A stretch of DNA of 64,000 nucleotides from Photobacterium atrarenae (GTDB taxonomy: Bacteria > Pseudomonadota > Gammaproteobacteria > Enterobacterales > Vibrionaceae), in NCBI RefSeq assembly GCF_024380015.1, contig NZ_CP101508.1:2170902-2234901 (forward strand), written 5' to 3'. The notes under the pieces were generated by a model. The model had not been told where the DNA came from. It saw nothing but the letters and a program-made list of their open reading frames with translations, and did no database searches. A program made the position numbers and the translations under genes. This document shows, piece by piece, positions 35,517 to 43,539 of the stretch; the first letter of the stretch is position 1, and every line of letters starts with the position of its first letter.

Positions 35517-37136
35517 TCAATTGCCCCAGATCGCGCTGACAAACTCAGGGTGATCCACAAACGGGTTCCGGTTGCCCTGGAACTCAAACACCGCCTGATT
35601 ACGGTCGAGCTCTTTCTGGCTGACCGGATCGTTCTGGTGCCAGCGCTTGAGCATTTTCAGCATCCAGGGTTCAAACACCGTGGTATTCGTGCCATCCAGA
35701 ATCGCATCAGCATTGCTGGTATTGCTTTCCCAGGACGCAATTTCATTTTCATAGCGGGTTGCCATGTAGAAATATGCCCGGGCAAAGTCCCCTTTGAAGG
35801 TGTCCAGCGGCTCAAAGACCGTCCCGTTATAGCCCAGCCCGGATTCGGCCGGCCCCAGTTTCGAGCCATTGCCTGAAGTATAGGAAGCGCTGCCTACTTC
35901 ACCGAACGGCCAGTTACTGCGCTTGGCATTAACATAGCCGTCCGTCGCAAAGATATGGTGGCCGTCTGAATTCATCGGCTCGACTTTGCCGCCAAACCAG
36001 CTTTTCGGGAACGAATGTTCACGGTTGTAGCAATCCCCTTCACCGCTGTACTGACCGCACTGGTCGGTCACTTTGGTAAAACTCACCGCATCGCGCGTCG
36101 CAGGCTGCTCCGAATACATGTCAAGGATAGAGCCATCATTTTCATAGTAGCGATCCAAATCGGCCACCTTGACCAGATCCCAAATTGCCGAATAACCGCG
36201 GCTGTTATGGCTATTGATGATGTTATAGAGGGCTGTTTTCAACGCAAAACCAGTTTTTCCTGCTGCGGACTGGTAGTATTCGCCTAAATCTGAAGGGGGC
36301 GACGTGGGTTCATTGTCACCCAGGGGGAAAGGAAACGCCTGGCTGTACTGGAATTGACCACCGGAAGCAACCGTTTGACCATCGGCCGTCAGCGTAAAGG
36401 AGCCGTTTCCTGCACTACAACAGATGCCATCCCCATACGCGTCGTTGATCGTGAAGGTGTAATCCCCATCGGGCAGGCACATATCCTTGGTGTTCGTTGT
36501 CTCGTTGGCGTAGCCGGCGCCCTCAAACAAAACAGCACCGCTGGCATTAGTCAGAGTCCAGCTGGTTTCAGAAGCATACTGATCCGTTACTAAGGTCAGC
36601 GTTGCGGTCGTATCATTGCAGGCAGGCGTCGGTGGCTCGCTGGTGTCTGCCGGCAAGAATTGATCGACATATACCACCTCGGCACCATCAAAGCCGGACT
36701 CATCGTAGAAACGCAGCCCAACCTGGATATCTTTCGTCGTTGTGGCGGTGTAGGTATAACGGATGTCCTGCCACTGATTGGTCTGTGCCGGGTTCGAATA
36801 CCCCTGATAGCCATCAACCACCAGACGGGCTTTCACATGCCCCTCGGTATGATAGAGCGACACGGCAAACGGATAGGTTTTCCCCTGCTCGACATGCACC
36901 GTCTGAAGCAAGTCGGTATTGCTCTGGGTCCCGGTGTTGACTGTGACTTTCGCTGCCAGCCCGCCGGTTTTGATCTGATCTGACGTAGGCGCAATCGAAA
37001 TACCGCCATCAATCACGCTCCATCCAGCAGGTGTATTGCCATTCCATTGCTCAAAGTCGCCATTGGTAACCTGTGCCCAGACACTATTTGAGACCAGCAA
37101 TGCAACCGTGCTAAGAGTCATTACTCTAATATCCAT
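35517..37136 (-). CDS. Secreted endonuclease I with N-terminal accessory domains
   Basis: 539 residues, more than twice the size of E. coli EndA (235). Signal peptide about 1-21 (STVALLVSNSVWA). A beta-rich domain (about 22-165; NGDFEQWNGNTPAGWSVIDG, a carbohydrate-binding-module-like start) is followed by a second beta domain (about 175-275; DGDYTFTINDAYGDGICC), a linker, and the endonuclease I domain (about 285-539). Catalytic sequence: CYNREHSFPKSWFGG (His in the beta-beta-alpha metal site) and SDGHHIFATDGYVNAKRSNWPFG. Cys pairs fit an exported protein. Secreted vibrio nucleases degrade extracellular DNA for nutrition, biofilm remodelling or control of DNA uptake. The first domains may bind polysaccharide or cell surface (inference). 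Confidence 0.88.
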   Translation of the reverse strand: MDIRVMTLSTVALLVSNSVWAQVTNGDFEQWNGNTPAGWSVIDGGISIAPTSDQIKTGGLAAKVTVNTGTQSNTDLLQTVHVEQGKTYPFAVSLYHTEGHVKARLVVDGYQGYSNPAQTNQWQDIRYTYTATTTKDIQVGLRFYDESGFDGAEVVYVDQFLPADTSEPPTPACNDTTATLTLVTDQYASETSWTLTNASGAVLFEGAGYANETTNTKDMCLPDGDYTFTINDAYGDGICCSAGNGSFTLTADGQTVASGGQFQYSQAFPFPLGDNEPTSPPSDLGEYYQSAAGKTGFALKTALYNIINSHNSRGYSAIWDLVKVADLDRYYENDGSILDMYSEQPATRDAVSFTKVTDQCGQYSGEGDCYNREHSFPKSWFGGKVEPMNSDGHHIFATDGYVNAKRSNWPFGEVGSASYTSGNGSKLGPAESGLGYNGTVFEPLDTFKGDFARAYFYMATRYENEIASWESNTSNADAILDGTNTTVFEPWMLKMLKRWHQNDPVSQKELDRNQAVFEFQGNRNPFVDHPEFVSAIWGN

Positions 37137-37341
37137 ATAACCTTCTGCTTATTGATGAAAAAGTCAGCTAAGAGTAAAGCGTAATTCATCATGAATAGTT
37201 ATCAGTGATCACACCTTCTTGTTGCAAACTGATCAATATTGTTAATTTTTTGCTGGATATCACACAGTTTGAACACCAAAATCCTTAAAAAATAAAAGGT
37301 AAATGACTCAAATGTGTCAATCGCTGTATTCCGGACATAAA

Positions 37342-37367
37342 AAAACCGATGCCGCAGCATCGGTTTT
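37342..37367 (-). terminator. udp terminator
   Basis: AAAACCGATGC / GCATCGGTTTT around CGCA; in the minus direction it is followed by a T-run. It ends udp and lies before the endonuclease promoter region. Confidence 0.9.
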
Positions 37368-37399
37368 ATCAAGCAACAGCGGGCTGAACCCGGCTTAGA

Positions 37400-38167
37400 T
37401 TATTGCGCCAGCATCCGGCGAGCTGCTTCAACCACCACTTTGATAGAGCGCGCTTCGGTCTCTTTCAGCGTCGCGTGATCCGGCGTTTCTTTCTGCGTCC
37501 GGTTGATGATGACGCCGGCAACACAGCCCGCGCGCAGGCCTGAGCTGGCACACATGGTCAGCAAAGTCGCCGATTCCATCTCAAAGTTCAGTACGCCCAT
37601 TTGCTGCCACTCTTCCATTGAACCCTGGAAGCGACGTACAACACGGCCGGTGAAGGTGTCGTAACGCTCCTGACCCGGGTAGAAAGTATCAGATGAAGCC
37701 GTCACACCAGTGTGAACGGTCGCACCGTCTGCATCACACGCTGCTTTCATTGCTGTGGCGACAGAGAAGTCGGCAACCGCCGGGAATTCCATCGGTGCAA
37801 AGTGCAGGCTGGCACCGTCCAGACGGACAGAGCCGGTGGTCACGATCATGTCACCCACGTTGATATGCGGCTGAATCGCCCCTGTGGTGCCGACACGCAG
37901 GAAGGTACGTACACCCAGTTGCGCCAGCTCTTCAACCGCAATCGAAGTCGACGGGCCGCCGATACCGGTGGAACAAACCACCACTGGCTTACCATCCAGC
38001 TTGGCACGGTACACGGTGTATTCACGTGAGCTTGCCAGGAACTCAGGGTTATCCATCAGGTTCGCAATTTTTTCAACACGGGCCGGATCACCAGGAATAA
38101 TCGCCAGTTCAGCACCGTTAAGATCGGCTTTATTTACACCCAAATGGAACACTGCGTTGTCAGACAT
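37400..38167 (-). CDS. udp: Uridine phosphorylase
   Basis: 255 residues. Cleaves uridine with phosphate to uracil and ribose 1-phosphate in pyrimidine salvage. Family sequence throughout: [76 protein letters not shown] (purine/uridine-binding Glu-Met-Glu). ATG 38167. Single gene with its own terminator. The upstream region has two CRP sites 54 bases apart with a CytR-like element between, the arrangement known for E. coli udp, so control by CRP and CytR is likely. A long hairpin lies in the 5' leader. Confidence 0.97.
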   Translation of the reverse strand: MSDNAVFHLGVNKADLNGAELAIIPGDPARVEKIANLMDNPEFLASSREYTVYRAKLDGKPVVVCSTGIGGPSTSIAVEELAQLGVRTFLRVGTTGAIQPHINVGDMIVTTGSVRLDGASLHFAPMEFPAVADFSVATAMKAACDADGATVHTGVTASSDTFYPGQERYDTFTGRVVRRFQGSMEEWQQMGVLNFEMESATLLTMCASSGLRAGCVAGVIINRTQKETPDHATLKETEARSIKVVVEAARRMLAQ

Positions 38168-38240
38168 AATCTTATCCTTTTTATACCATGCCGCTTGTTA
38201 GGGACGATGAGGTCTGCGGCTATTGATTGGAAATCAAAAT

Positions 38241-38280
38241 GTTTTGAGCGTGCTGTCTGGCAAAACAGCACGCTCAAAAC
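38241..38280 (-). promoter_or_regulatory. 16-bp perfect hairpin in the udp leader
   Basis: GTTTTGAGCGTGCTGT (38241-38256), 8-base loop, exact complement 38265-38280. On the minus strand it is followed by ATTTTGATTT, so it could act as a leaky terminator, attenuator or 5' stabiliser about 74 bases before the udp ATG. Confidence 0.55.
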
Positions 38281-38316
38281 ACCTGTCTAACGATAGCTGA
38301 TAGCGAAGCAAGTTTT

Positions 38317-38332
38317 AGTGACCCAAGTCACA
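38317..38332. promoter_or_regulatory. CRP site 1 of udp
   Basis: AGTGACCCAAGTCACA: AGTGA-N6-TCACA, 9 of 10 conserved CRP bases. Nearer to udp; probably the activating site. Confidence 0.75.
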
Positions 38333-38352
38333 GGTAATAAAATATGAAAAAT

Positions 38353-38364
38353 GAAACGTTGCAC
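38353..38364. promoter_or_regulatory. CytR-like element between CRP sites
   Basis: TGAAACGTTGCA resembles two inverted half-sites (TGcAAC/GTTGCA) of the CytR operator, placed between tandem CRP sites as in E. coli udp. One mismatch in the left half. Confidence 0.4.
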
Positions 38365-38370
38365 GATCAG

Positions 38371-38386
38371 GTGATACAAATCACAA
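38371..38386. promoter_or_regulatory. CRP site 2 of udp
   Basis: GGTGATACAAATCACA: GGTGA-N6-TCACA, 9 of 10 conserved bases, centred 54 bases from CRP site 1. Confidence 0.75.
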
Positions 38387-38605
38387 ATAAACGTTTGCTA
38401 TTGCCCTTCTTCACACTTTTCCGTGAAATACACCGGGAGGTTCAACCACCGTGCCCGTCTTTTCAAAGGTGATTCCGAGGCCCCGTATCAGGCTTATACC
38501 ATGTCACCTCCTAATACCTATATATTTCGAAACGCAGCTTGGCAAAGCGCAGGCATAAGCAGCTCAGTCAGCAAAAACGTTGTCAGTAAAAATATCATCA
38601 ACAAA

Positions 38606-38639
38606 AAATCTGTGCCCCGATTGTCCGGGGCACAGATTT
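38606..38639 (-). terminator. zntA terminator
   Basis: AAATCTGTGCCCCG / CGGGGCACAGATTT, 14 bp with a 6-base loop; on the minus strand followed by TTTTTTG. Directly after the zntA stop. Confidence 0.92.
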
Positions 38640-38645
38640 CATCGG

Positions 38646-41159
38646 CTAGCGTTCATAGCGGGGTTTAAACCGCAGCAGACGCAAGGCGTTCAAGGTCACC
38701 AGCGCAGTCGCCCCGCTGTCGGCCAATACAGCCACCCACAACCCGGTAAAGCCAAGTAACGTCGTGACCAGAAACAGTGCCTTAAGCCCCAGGGCCAAAC
38801 CAATGTTCTGGCGGATATTGGCCAGCGTGGCGCGCGACAGAGCAATCATGGCGGGCAATTCAACCACCCGGTCATGGGTCAGCGCGGCGTCGGCCGTTTC
38901 CAGCGCCACATCGGTCCCGCCCCCCATAGCGATCCCGATGGCGGCAGTTTTCATCGCCGGGGCATCGTTAATCCCATCGCCGACCATTGCCACCTTACTG
39001 TGTTGATTCGCCAGCTCCACCTCGCGGACCTTATCCGCCGGCAACAGCCCGGCGCGGTAATCAATCTTGATTTCGCCGGCAATCGCCGCCGCTGCCCGGG
39101 GGTTATCCCCCGTCAGCATCACCGAGCGGATCCCCATGGCACTGAGCTGCTGAACCGCCTGTGGCGTCTCCTCGCGCAGGTTATCCCGCCAGGCAATCAG
39201 GCCCACCGGCTCACGATTGCGAATCGCTACCACCAGAGTCTTCCCTTGCGCCTCTAATGCCTCAGCCTCAGCCTGCTGCACCGCACTCAGGCAAATTTCA
39301 TCCGGCATTCGGTCTACTGCAACCAGGAGTAGCGCATCACCGTCAACCACGCCCATGATCCCACGCCCGGGCAGTGCTTCCCGATGCTCGGCTTGCAACA
39401 CAGTTAATCCACGGGATGCCGCTGCTTTCACGACCGCCTGGGCCAAAGGGTGCATTGAGCCGTCTTCAACGGCAGCCGCTTGTTGCAGCAGACGCGCTTC
39501 ATCACTGTCCCAGCTGACCAGATCCGTCATCACAGGCTTGCCCTGGGTCAGGGTACCGGTTTTATCAAAGGCCACCATGTCGATCCGACCCAGTTGCTCC
39601 AGTGCCGCGCCCCCTTTTATCAGAGCCCCACGGCGGGCTGCGGCCGCCAAACCAGAAGTAATAGCCGCTGGAATCGAGATCACCAGCGCGCACGGACAGG
39701 CAATCAGCAGTAGGGTAAGCCCTTTATACAGCCAGGCTTCCCAGGACTGGGCAAAGAACATCGGCGGGATCACGATCACCAGTGCGGCCAGAGCAATCAT
39801 CGCCGGGGTGTACCAGCGACTGAAGCGGTCGATAAAGCGCTCCAGCGGCGCTTTGCGCGACTCGGCATCTTCAATCAGATGTAAGATCCGATCGATAGCA
39901 TTTTCTCCCTGTGCCGAGACGATTTTCAGCCGAACCACTTTATCGGCAACCAGGGAGCCAGCCATGACAGACTCGCCCGGTAACCGCTCGACCGGCACAG
40001 ACTCACCGGTCAGCGCGCTTTCATCAAAGCTGGCGCTGATATCCATCAACTCACCATCAGCAGGCAGACGGCCACCCGGTGCCACTTCAATCACATCGCC
40101 CGGGGCCAGAGCCTCTGCGGCAACCTTGATTTTACTGCCGTCAGCACGGATCAGCGTGGCTTGTTCCGGCACCAGATCCATCAACGCCTTCACCCCGCTC
40201 CGGGCCCGGGCAGACGCATATCCTTCCAGTTGCTCCCCGAGCAGGAACAGCAACAGCACCATCGCCGCTTCCGCCGTTTCCCCTAAATACAAGGCCCCGA
40301 TTGCAGCCACACTCATCAGGGTTTCGATTGAAAACGGCGAGCCGCCTTTAGCCTGTGCTACGGCTTTTCGGACAATCGGGAACAAGCCCAGGATCGTGGT
40401 CGCGGTAAAAGCTGCCAAACCGAACGTCTCCGACACTCGGCTGATCACAAACGATGCCAACATCATGAGGGCGATGGTTAAGATAGCCCCATTGCGACGC
40501 CAGAAGCTTTGCGGCGCTGGCTCGGACGGCCGCTGTGTCGAAACCAAAGGAAACCCGGTGTCACTGGCCTTGGCTTCAATCACCGTAGCCAAGGCCTGAT
40601 TGCCACAGTTCACCAGCAGTTTTTCAGTGGCAAACATGACTTTGGCGCTATACACCCCTTCAATGGCCGAAACCGCTTTTTCCAGCTTTCCGGCACAGCT
40701 CGGACAATCCATATTCTGAACTTTCCAGCTCAGGGTGTGGCTGTCTGCTGCAGCATCACGCAACACATCCTGTTCAGGCGCTTGAGGCGCAGGTTTACTG
40801 CAACAGGTACTAACGCACGCTGAATCCGGGCGGTCTTGAGTCTCTGATGAGTCATGTGTGTGATCAGTCTCGGACCCGGTGAGTCGGACAGCCGGAGCAA
40901 TCGTCAAGGCTGCAGGCTGAAGTGCGTGGGGGGATGGTTGTATCGCAGAAATTCGAGGCTGCCCGGCAGGGTCGTCGTCATCACCGCCGGAATCACTGCC
41001 CGACGCGTCCCCACTCAGGCCGGCAGATGATGTCTGCGGTGCAGATGCGCAACAGTCATCCCCCGCTCGTCCCGCCTCAACGCGGACCGAACCGGCATGG
41101 GAACCCGTTGGCTTGATGGTATGAATATGGGATTTTTTGTTATTACACTGAGCACACAT
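38646..41159 (-). CDS. zntA: Zn/Cd/Pb-exporting P1B-type ATPase
   Basis: 837 residues, about 100 longer than E. coli ZntA (732). N-terminal 135 residues are low-complexity with Cys and His clusters (MCAQCNNKKSHIH, DDCCAS, CVSTCCSKP), then an HMA domain (about 142-208) with MDCPSCAGK, eight TM helices, ACPCAL metal site, DKTGTLTQ (phosphorylated Asp), TGES and GDGINDAPA. It pumps Zn, Cd or Pb out of the cytosol. ATG 41159 follows GAGGAG by 7 bases. The upstream promoter has the 20-bp spacer and dyad typical of MerR regulators (41199-41230), so induction by a ZntR/CadR/PbrR protein is likely; no merR-type gene is in the window. Confidence 0.92.
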   Translation of the reverse strand: MCAQCNNKKSHIHTIKPTGSHAGSVRVEAGRAGDDCCASAPQTSSAGLSGDASGSDSGGDDDDPAGQPRISAIQPSPHALQPAALTIAPAVRLTGSETDHTHDSSETQDRPDSACVSTCCSKPAPQAPEQDVLRDAAADSHTLSWKVQNMDCPSCAGKLEKAVSAIEGVYSAKVMFATEKLLVNCGNQALATVIEAKASDTGFPLVSTQRPSEPAPQSFWRRNGAILTIALMMLASFVISRVSETFGLAAFTATTILGLFPIVRKAVAQAKGGSPFSIETLMSVAAIGALYLGETAEAAMVLLLFLLGEQLEGYASARARSGVKALMDLVPEQATLIRADGSKIKVAAEALAPGDVIEVAPGGRLPADGELMDISASFDESALTGESVPVERLPGESVMAGSLVADKVVRLKIVSAQGENAIDRILHLIEDAESRKAPLERFIDRFSRWYTPAMIALAALVIVIPPMFFAQSWEAWLYKGLTLLLIACPCALVISIPAAITSGLAAAARRGALIKGGAALEQLGRIDMVAFDKTGTLTQGKPVMTDLVSWDSDEARLLQQAAAVEDGSMHPLAQAVVKAAASRGLTVLQAEHREALPGRGIMGVVDGDALLLVAVDRMPDEICLSAVQQAEAEALEAQGKTLVVAIRNREPVGLIAWRDNLREETPQAVQQLSAMGIRSVMLTGDNPRAAAAIAGEIKIDYRAGLLPADKVREVELANQHSKVAMVGDGINDAPAMKTAAIGIAMGGGTDVALETADAALTHDRVVELPAMIALSRATLANIRQNIGLALGLKALFLVTTLLGFTGLWVAVLADSGATALVTLNALRLLRFKPRYER

Positions 41160-41198
41160 GGCACACTCCTCAGATTGGTTTGTAGGATGAATACCCTA

Positions 41199-41230
41199 AC
41201 TATAAACCTTGGAGCCAAGTCTAAGGTCAA
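41199..41230 (-). promoter_or_regulatory. MerR-type promoter of zntA
   Basis: On the minus strand: -35 TTGACC, 20-base spacer, -10 TATAGT, about 40 bases before the ATG. The spacer contains the dyad ACCTTAGA-N6-TCCAAGGT (7 of 8 symmetric). The overlong spacer is the hallmark of promoters activated by MerR-family metal sensors by DNA distortion. Confidence 0.85.
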
Positions 41231-41407
41231 GCCATGTCATGAAAAATGTTTCGTATAAGGGGCGCTCTCAATAACGATGCCTGCTCCGACGCTGAATATC
41301 ACCGCCCAAAAGCTAAATATCACTGCCCGAAAAACAGCACGCAGCCTTGTTACGGCACAGCAATACCTCTACCCAAGCCAGGCAGCTTGTAGGATACAGC
41401 AATGTCG

Positions 41408-41581
41408 CTAGTTCTCTGGAGTACCGGTAAAATCTTGCTTCCCGACAGGCTCATCCGGCTGCTGTTGCTCACGGGCATGTTTTTCATGCAGCGCTTTGAT
41501 GAGCTGGCGATCGCGCTCAGCAAAATACAGATCTTCCTCGGCTTTCCCTCTCAAACGCATATGCTCAAGAAAATCAACCAT
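41408..41581 (-). CDS. Small charged hypothetical protein
   Basis: 57 residues. ATG 41581 with GAGGGA 6 bases upstream is preferred to ATG 41605. Sequence is highly charged and helical (FLEHMRLRGKAEEDLYFAER split by DRQLIKALHEKHAREQQQ) with a short polar tail (DEPVGKQDFTGTPEN). No membrane segment or cysteine. The plus-strand ORF over the same bases has a hydrophobic, unusual composition and no ribosome site, so this strand is more likely. Function unknown. Confidence 0.55.
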   Translation of the reverse strand: MVDFLEHMRLRGKAEEDLYFAERDRQLIKALHEKHAREQQQPDEPVGKQDFTGTPEN

Positions 41582-41708
41582 GAGACGTCCCTCACATTGA
41601 CGCATTCACCTTAATCATAGTTGATGCCCCTGTGGCTGGAAGTCGTGACTGGACAAGCCTTGTCCTCGCGCAAAGATCCGAACAAAAAACAAGGCCAATA
41701 AAACTGCA

Positions 41709-42182
41709 TTATCGCAAACGGCGAAACACCACGCTGTTATCCAGCACATCGGCCCACGGCCGGTAGTCCAGCCCGCTGTCAAAAATAAACTCAGTGATTA
41801 AGCTTCTCACCGTAGTCAGCAGGACATCCGCTTTCCAGGGTTTCTCAAAGTAACTCTCAATCCGGGCGCGATTAATGGCCTCAATCGTATCCTGATGGGT
41901 TGCCTGACCGGTCAGTAAAATCTTTTTGGTCTGAGTAAAGCGTGGATCCTGCGATACCTGGCTCAAGAGCTCAACACCGGTCATACCGGGCATCACATGA
42001 TCCGAAATCACTACCGCAATAAACTCCCCTTCGGCATCCAGCTCATCCATCAGCTCCAGCGCTTCATCGGCCGACTCACAATCTTCGACCTGAAAATAGT
42101 GATTGAGCGGTGCCAAATCATTAAGCACAGCGCTCAGCACTTCCCGCTGATCATCGACACAAATGATATTTAACTTTTCCAT
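41709..42182 (-). CDS. Receiver-domain response regulator, single-domain with short tail
   Basis: 157 residues from ATG 42182 (AGGGA 8 bases upstream; TTG 42200 would overlap the kinase more). Receiver domain about 1-125: IICVDDQREVL, phospho-Asp61 in VISDHVMPG, Thr in LLTGQA, Lys in FEKPWK. After it, a tail of about 30 residues with RPWADVLDNSVVF and no DNA-binding domain. It follows the cNMP-kinase gene, overlapping its end region. The same layout and tail recur in the receiver at 49642-50142. It probably acts by protein contact or as a phosphate relay; the kinase next door is the likely partner. Confidence 0.88.
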   Translation of the reverse strand: MEKLNIICVDDQREVLSAVLNDLAPLNHYFQVEDCESADEALELMDELDAEGEFIAVVISDHVMPGMTGVELLSQVSQDPRFTQTKKILLTGQATHQDTIEAINRARIESYFEKPWKADVLLTTVRSLITEFIFDSGLDYRPWADVLDNSVVFRRLR

Positions 42183-42192
42183 CAGCTTTCCC

Positions 42193-43518
42193 TCAGGCAA
42201 TTGGTAAATGAATTCGAAATTGTGTCATGTCAGGCTCGCTCTTGAGCGCAATCGAGCCGCCATAACTGTGCACAATCCGCTGCACGATCGACAGCCCCAG
42301 CCCGAGCCCGAACGACAAACCGCCTTTTTTGGTGGTGAAGTTGGGATGAAACACCTTATGGCGAATGGCTTCATCGATCATCGGGCCGTTATTGCTGATC
42401 AGCACCGTCACCCGACGCCGGGAACAACGCGTGATGATCTCCAGCTGCGGCGCGCGCGTTTCCGCCATCGCATCACAGGCATTCTTAATAATGTTGACCC
42501 AAACCTGCACCAACTCAGTACTACTGGCGGTCAGCGGCGGCAGCGCTGCAGGCCGCAAGACCACACTGACCCGGCGTAAATTACTTTGCAGCAGAGATAA
42601 CGACTTATGTAGCGTATCGTTAATATCCACCCCCGGCTGCCGGGCCTGATCGCCCCCGCCCAGCTGCTTCACCGATCGCACGATGCTGCTTGCATGCTGC
42701 GCAGCCAGACGCATGTCATGAAGATCCCGGCCAAGCTCCCAGGCGGCCAGTGACTCATCCAGGTCTGTCAGCCAGGCTACGGGGACTTCTCCATCCGGCA
42801 CCGCGCGGGCCAGTTGCCGGGCAGGCTCTCGTGCCAGCGCATACTGCTGCTGTAGCGCCCGAGCCCGCTGCCGAACCTGGGATGAAGTGGCCGCCTGCCC
42901 TTGGTCGAGCCCGCTGGCCAAAAAGGGGCTGAGCTCCGGCTGGTGCCGGGCCAGATACTGTCGCACTGTCCCCTGCATCCCGTCAGTTTTACTGCTCAGC
43001 ACACCAATCGCATTATTGAGCTCATGAGCAATCCCGGCAGCCAACTGGCCCAGGGTGGTCATCTGCTCAGCGGCATAGAGCTTCTGCAACGCCTTTTCCT
43101 TGGCGATTGCCTGCTGGCCGGCCAGCACTTGGCGTTTGGCCAGCTCATGCACCATCACCGGCATGAACTGCTCGCTCAGCGGGCCGTACTGCGCCACATC
43201 TACCGCGCCCGTGGTGCTGTCAATCCAGGCCAGTTCGCTATCTTCCTCGGCAATCACGGTGGTTGAGGCCACCAGCGTTCGGGAAAAAAAGCTATGCACC
43301 CCGAAGAACATCCCGGGCTCTGCCCGAAAAATCCTCGCCGACTGCTCACCAGTTTCATCGTGCATGTAGCCGGACAGCTTGCCGGATTTCACCCAGTACA
43401 ACCGGTCGTTATACCCACCCTGCCGGAGCACCTGGGTGCCGGACTTCACCGCCAGGGTTTTCGCCGGATCGTTAAAATACACTTGAATAATACGTTGCAG
43501 GGCCGTCGGTTGTTGCAT
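42193..43518 (-). CDS. Soluble histidine kinase with cyclic-nucleotide-binding-like domain
   Basis: 441 residues, no TM helix. N-terminal cNMP/CRP-like beta-barrel (about 10-110; VKSGTQVLRQGGYNDRLYWVKSGKL), a linker helix, HisKA-type segment with His165 (AAGIAHELNNAIGVL), a helical insert, and HATPase (NIIKNACDAMAE, ISNNGPMID, FGLGLGLSIVQRIVHSYGG). The usual phosphate-binding RA pair of CRP is not visible in the barrel, so a cAMP ligand is uncertain. It lies 21 bases after a DASS transporter and just before a receiver protein, so the three look like one operon for dicarboxylate or similar uptake with sensing (inference). A second kinase with the same parts lies at 47636-49645. Confidence 0.88.
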   Translation of the reverse strand: MQQPTALQRIIQVYFNDPAKTLAVKSGTQVLRQGGYNDRLYWVKSGKLSGYMHDETGEQSARIFRAEPGMFFGVHSFFSRTLVASTTVIAEEDSELAWIDSTTGAVDVAQYGPLSEQFMPVMVHELAKRQVLAGQQAIAKEKALQKLYAAEQMTTLGQLAAGIAHELNNAIGVLSSKTDGMQGTVRQYLARHQPELSPFLASGLDQGQAATSSQVRQRARALQQQYALAREPARQLARAVPDGEVPVAWLTDLDESLAAWELGRDLHDMRLAAQHASSIVRSVKQLGGGDQARQPGVDINDTLHKSLSLLQSNLRRVSVVLRPAALPPLTASSTELVQVWVNIIKNACDAMAETRAPQLEIITRCSRRRVTVLISNNGPMIDEAIRHKVFHPNFTTKKGGLSFGLGLGLSIVQRIVHSYGGSIALKSEPDMTQFRIHLPIA

Positions 43519-43539
43519 ACAGACTCCGTATTCCGGCGG

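Larger units (their letters stand above)
38168..38645 (-). other. udp control region and zntA 3' region
   Basis: About 480 bases. From right to left: zntA terminator (38606-38639), a stretch with nothing obvious, CRP sites and CytR-like site (38317-38386), a 16-bp hairpin (38241-38280), and the udp ribosome site. The 81-codon plus-strand ORF here contains the zntA terminator and looks accidental. Confidence 0.6.

Noticed and set aside
38423..38668. 81-codon plus-strand ORF between udp and zntA
   Set aside because: Runs through the zntA terminator, has no ribosome site and no recognisable sequence.
39217..40599. 460-codon plus-strand ORF opposite zntA
   Set aside because: Ser/Arg/Ala-rich antisense shadow of a clear P-type ATPase.
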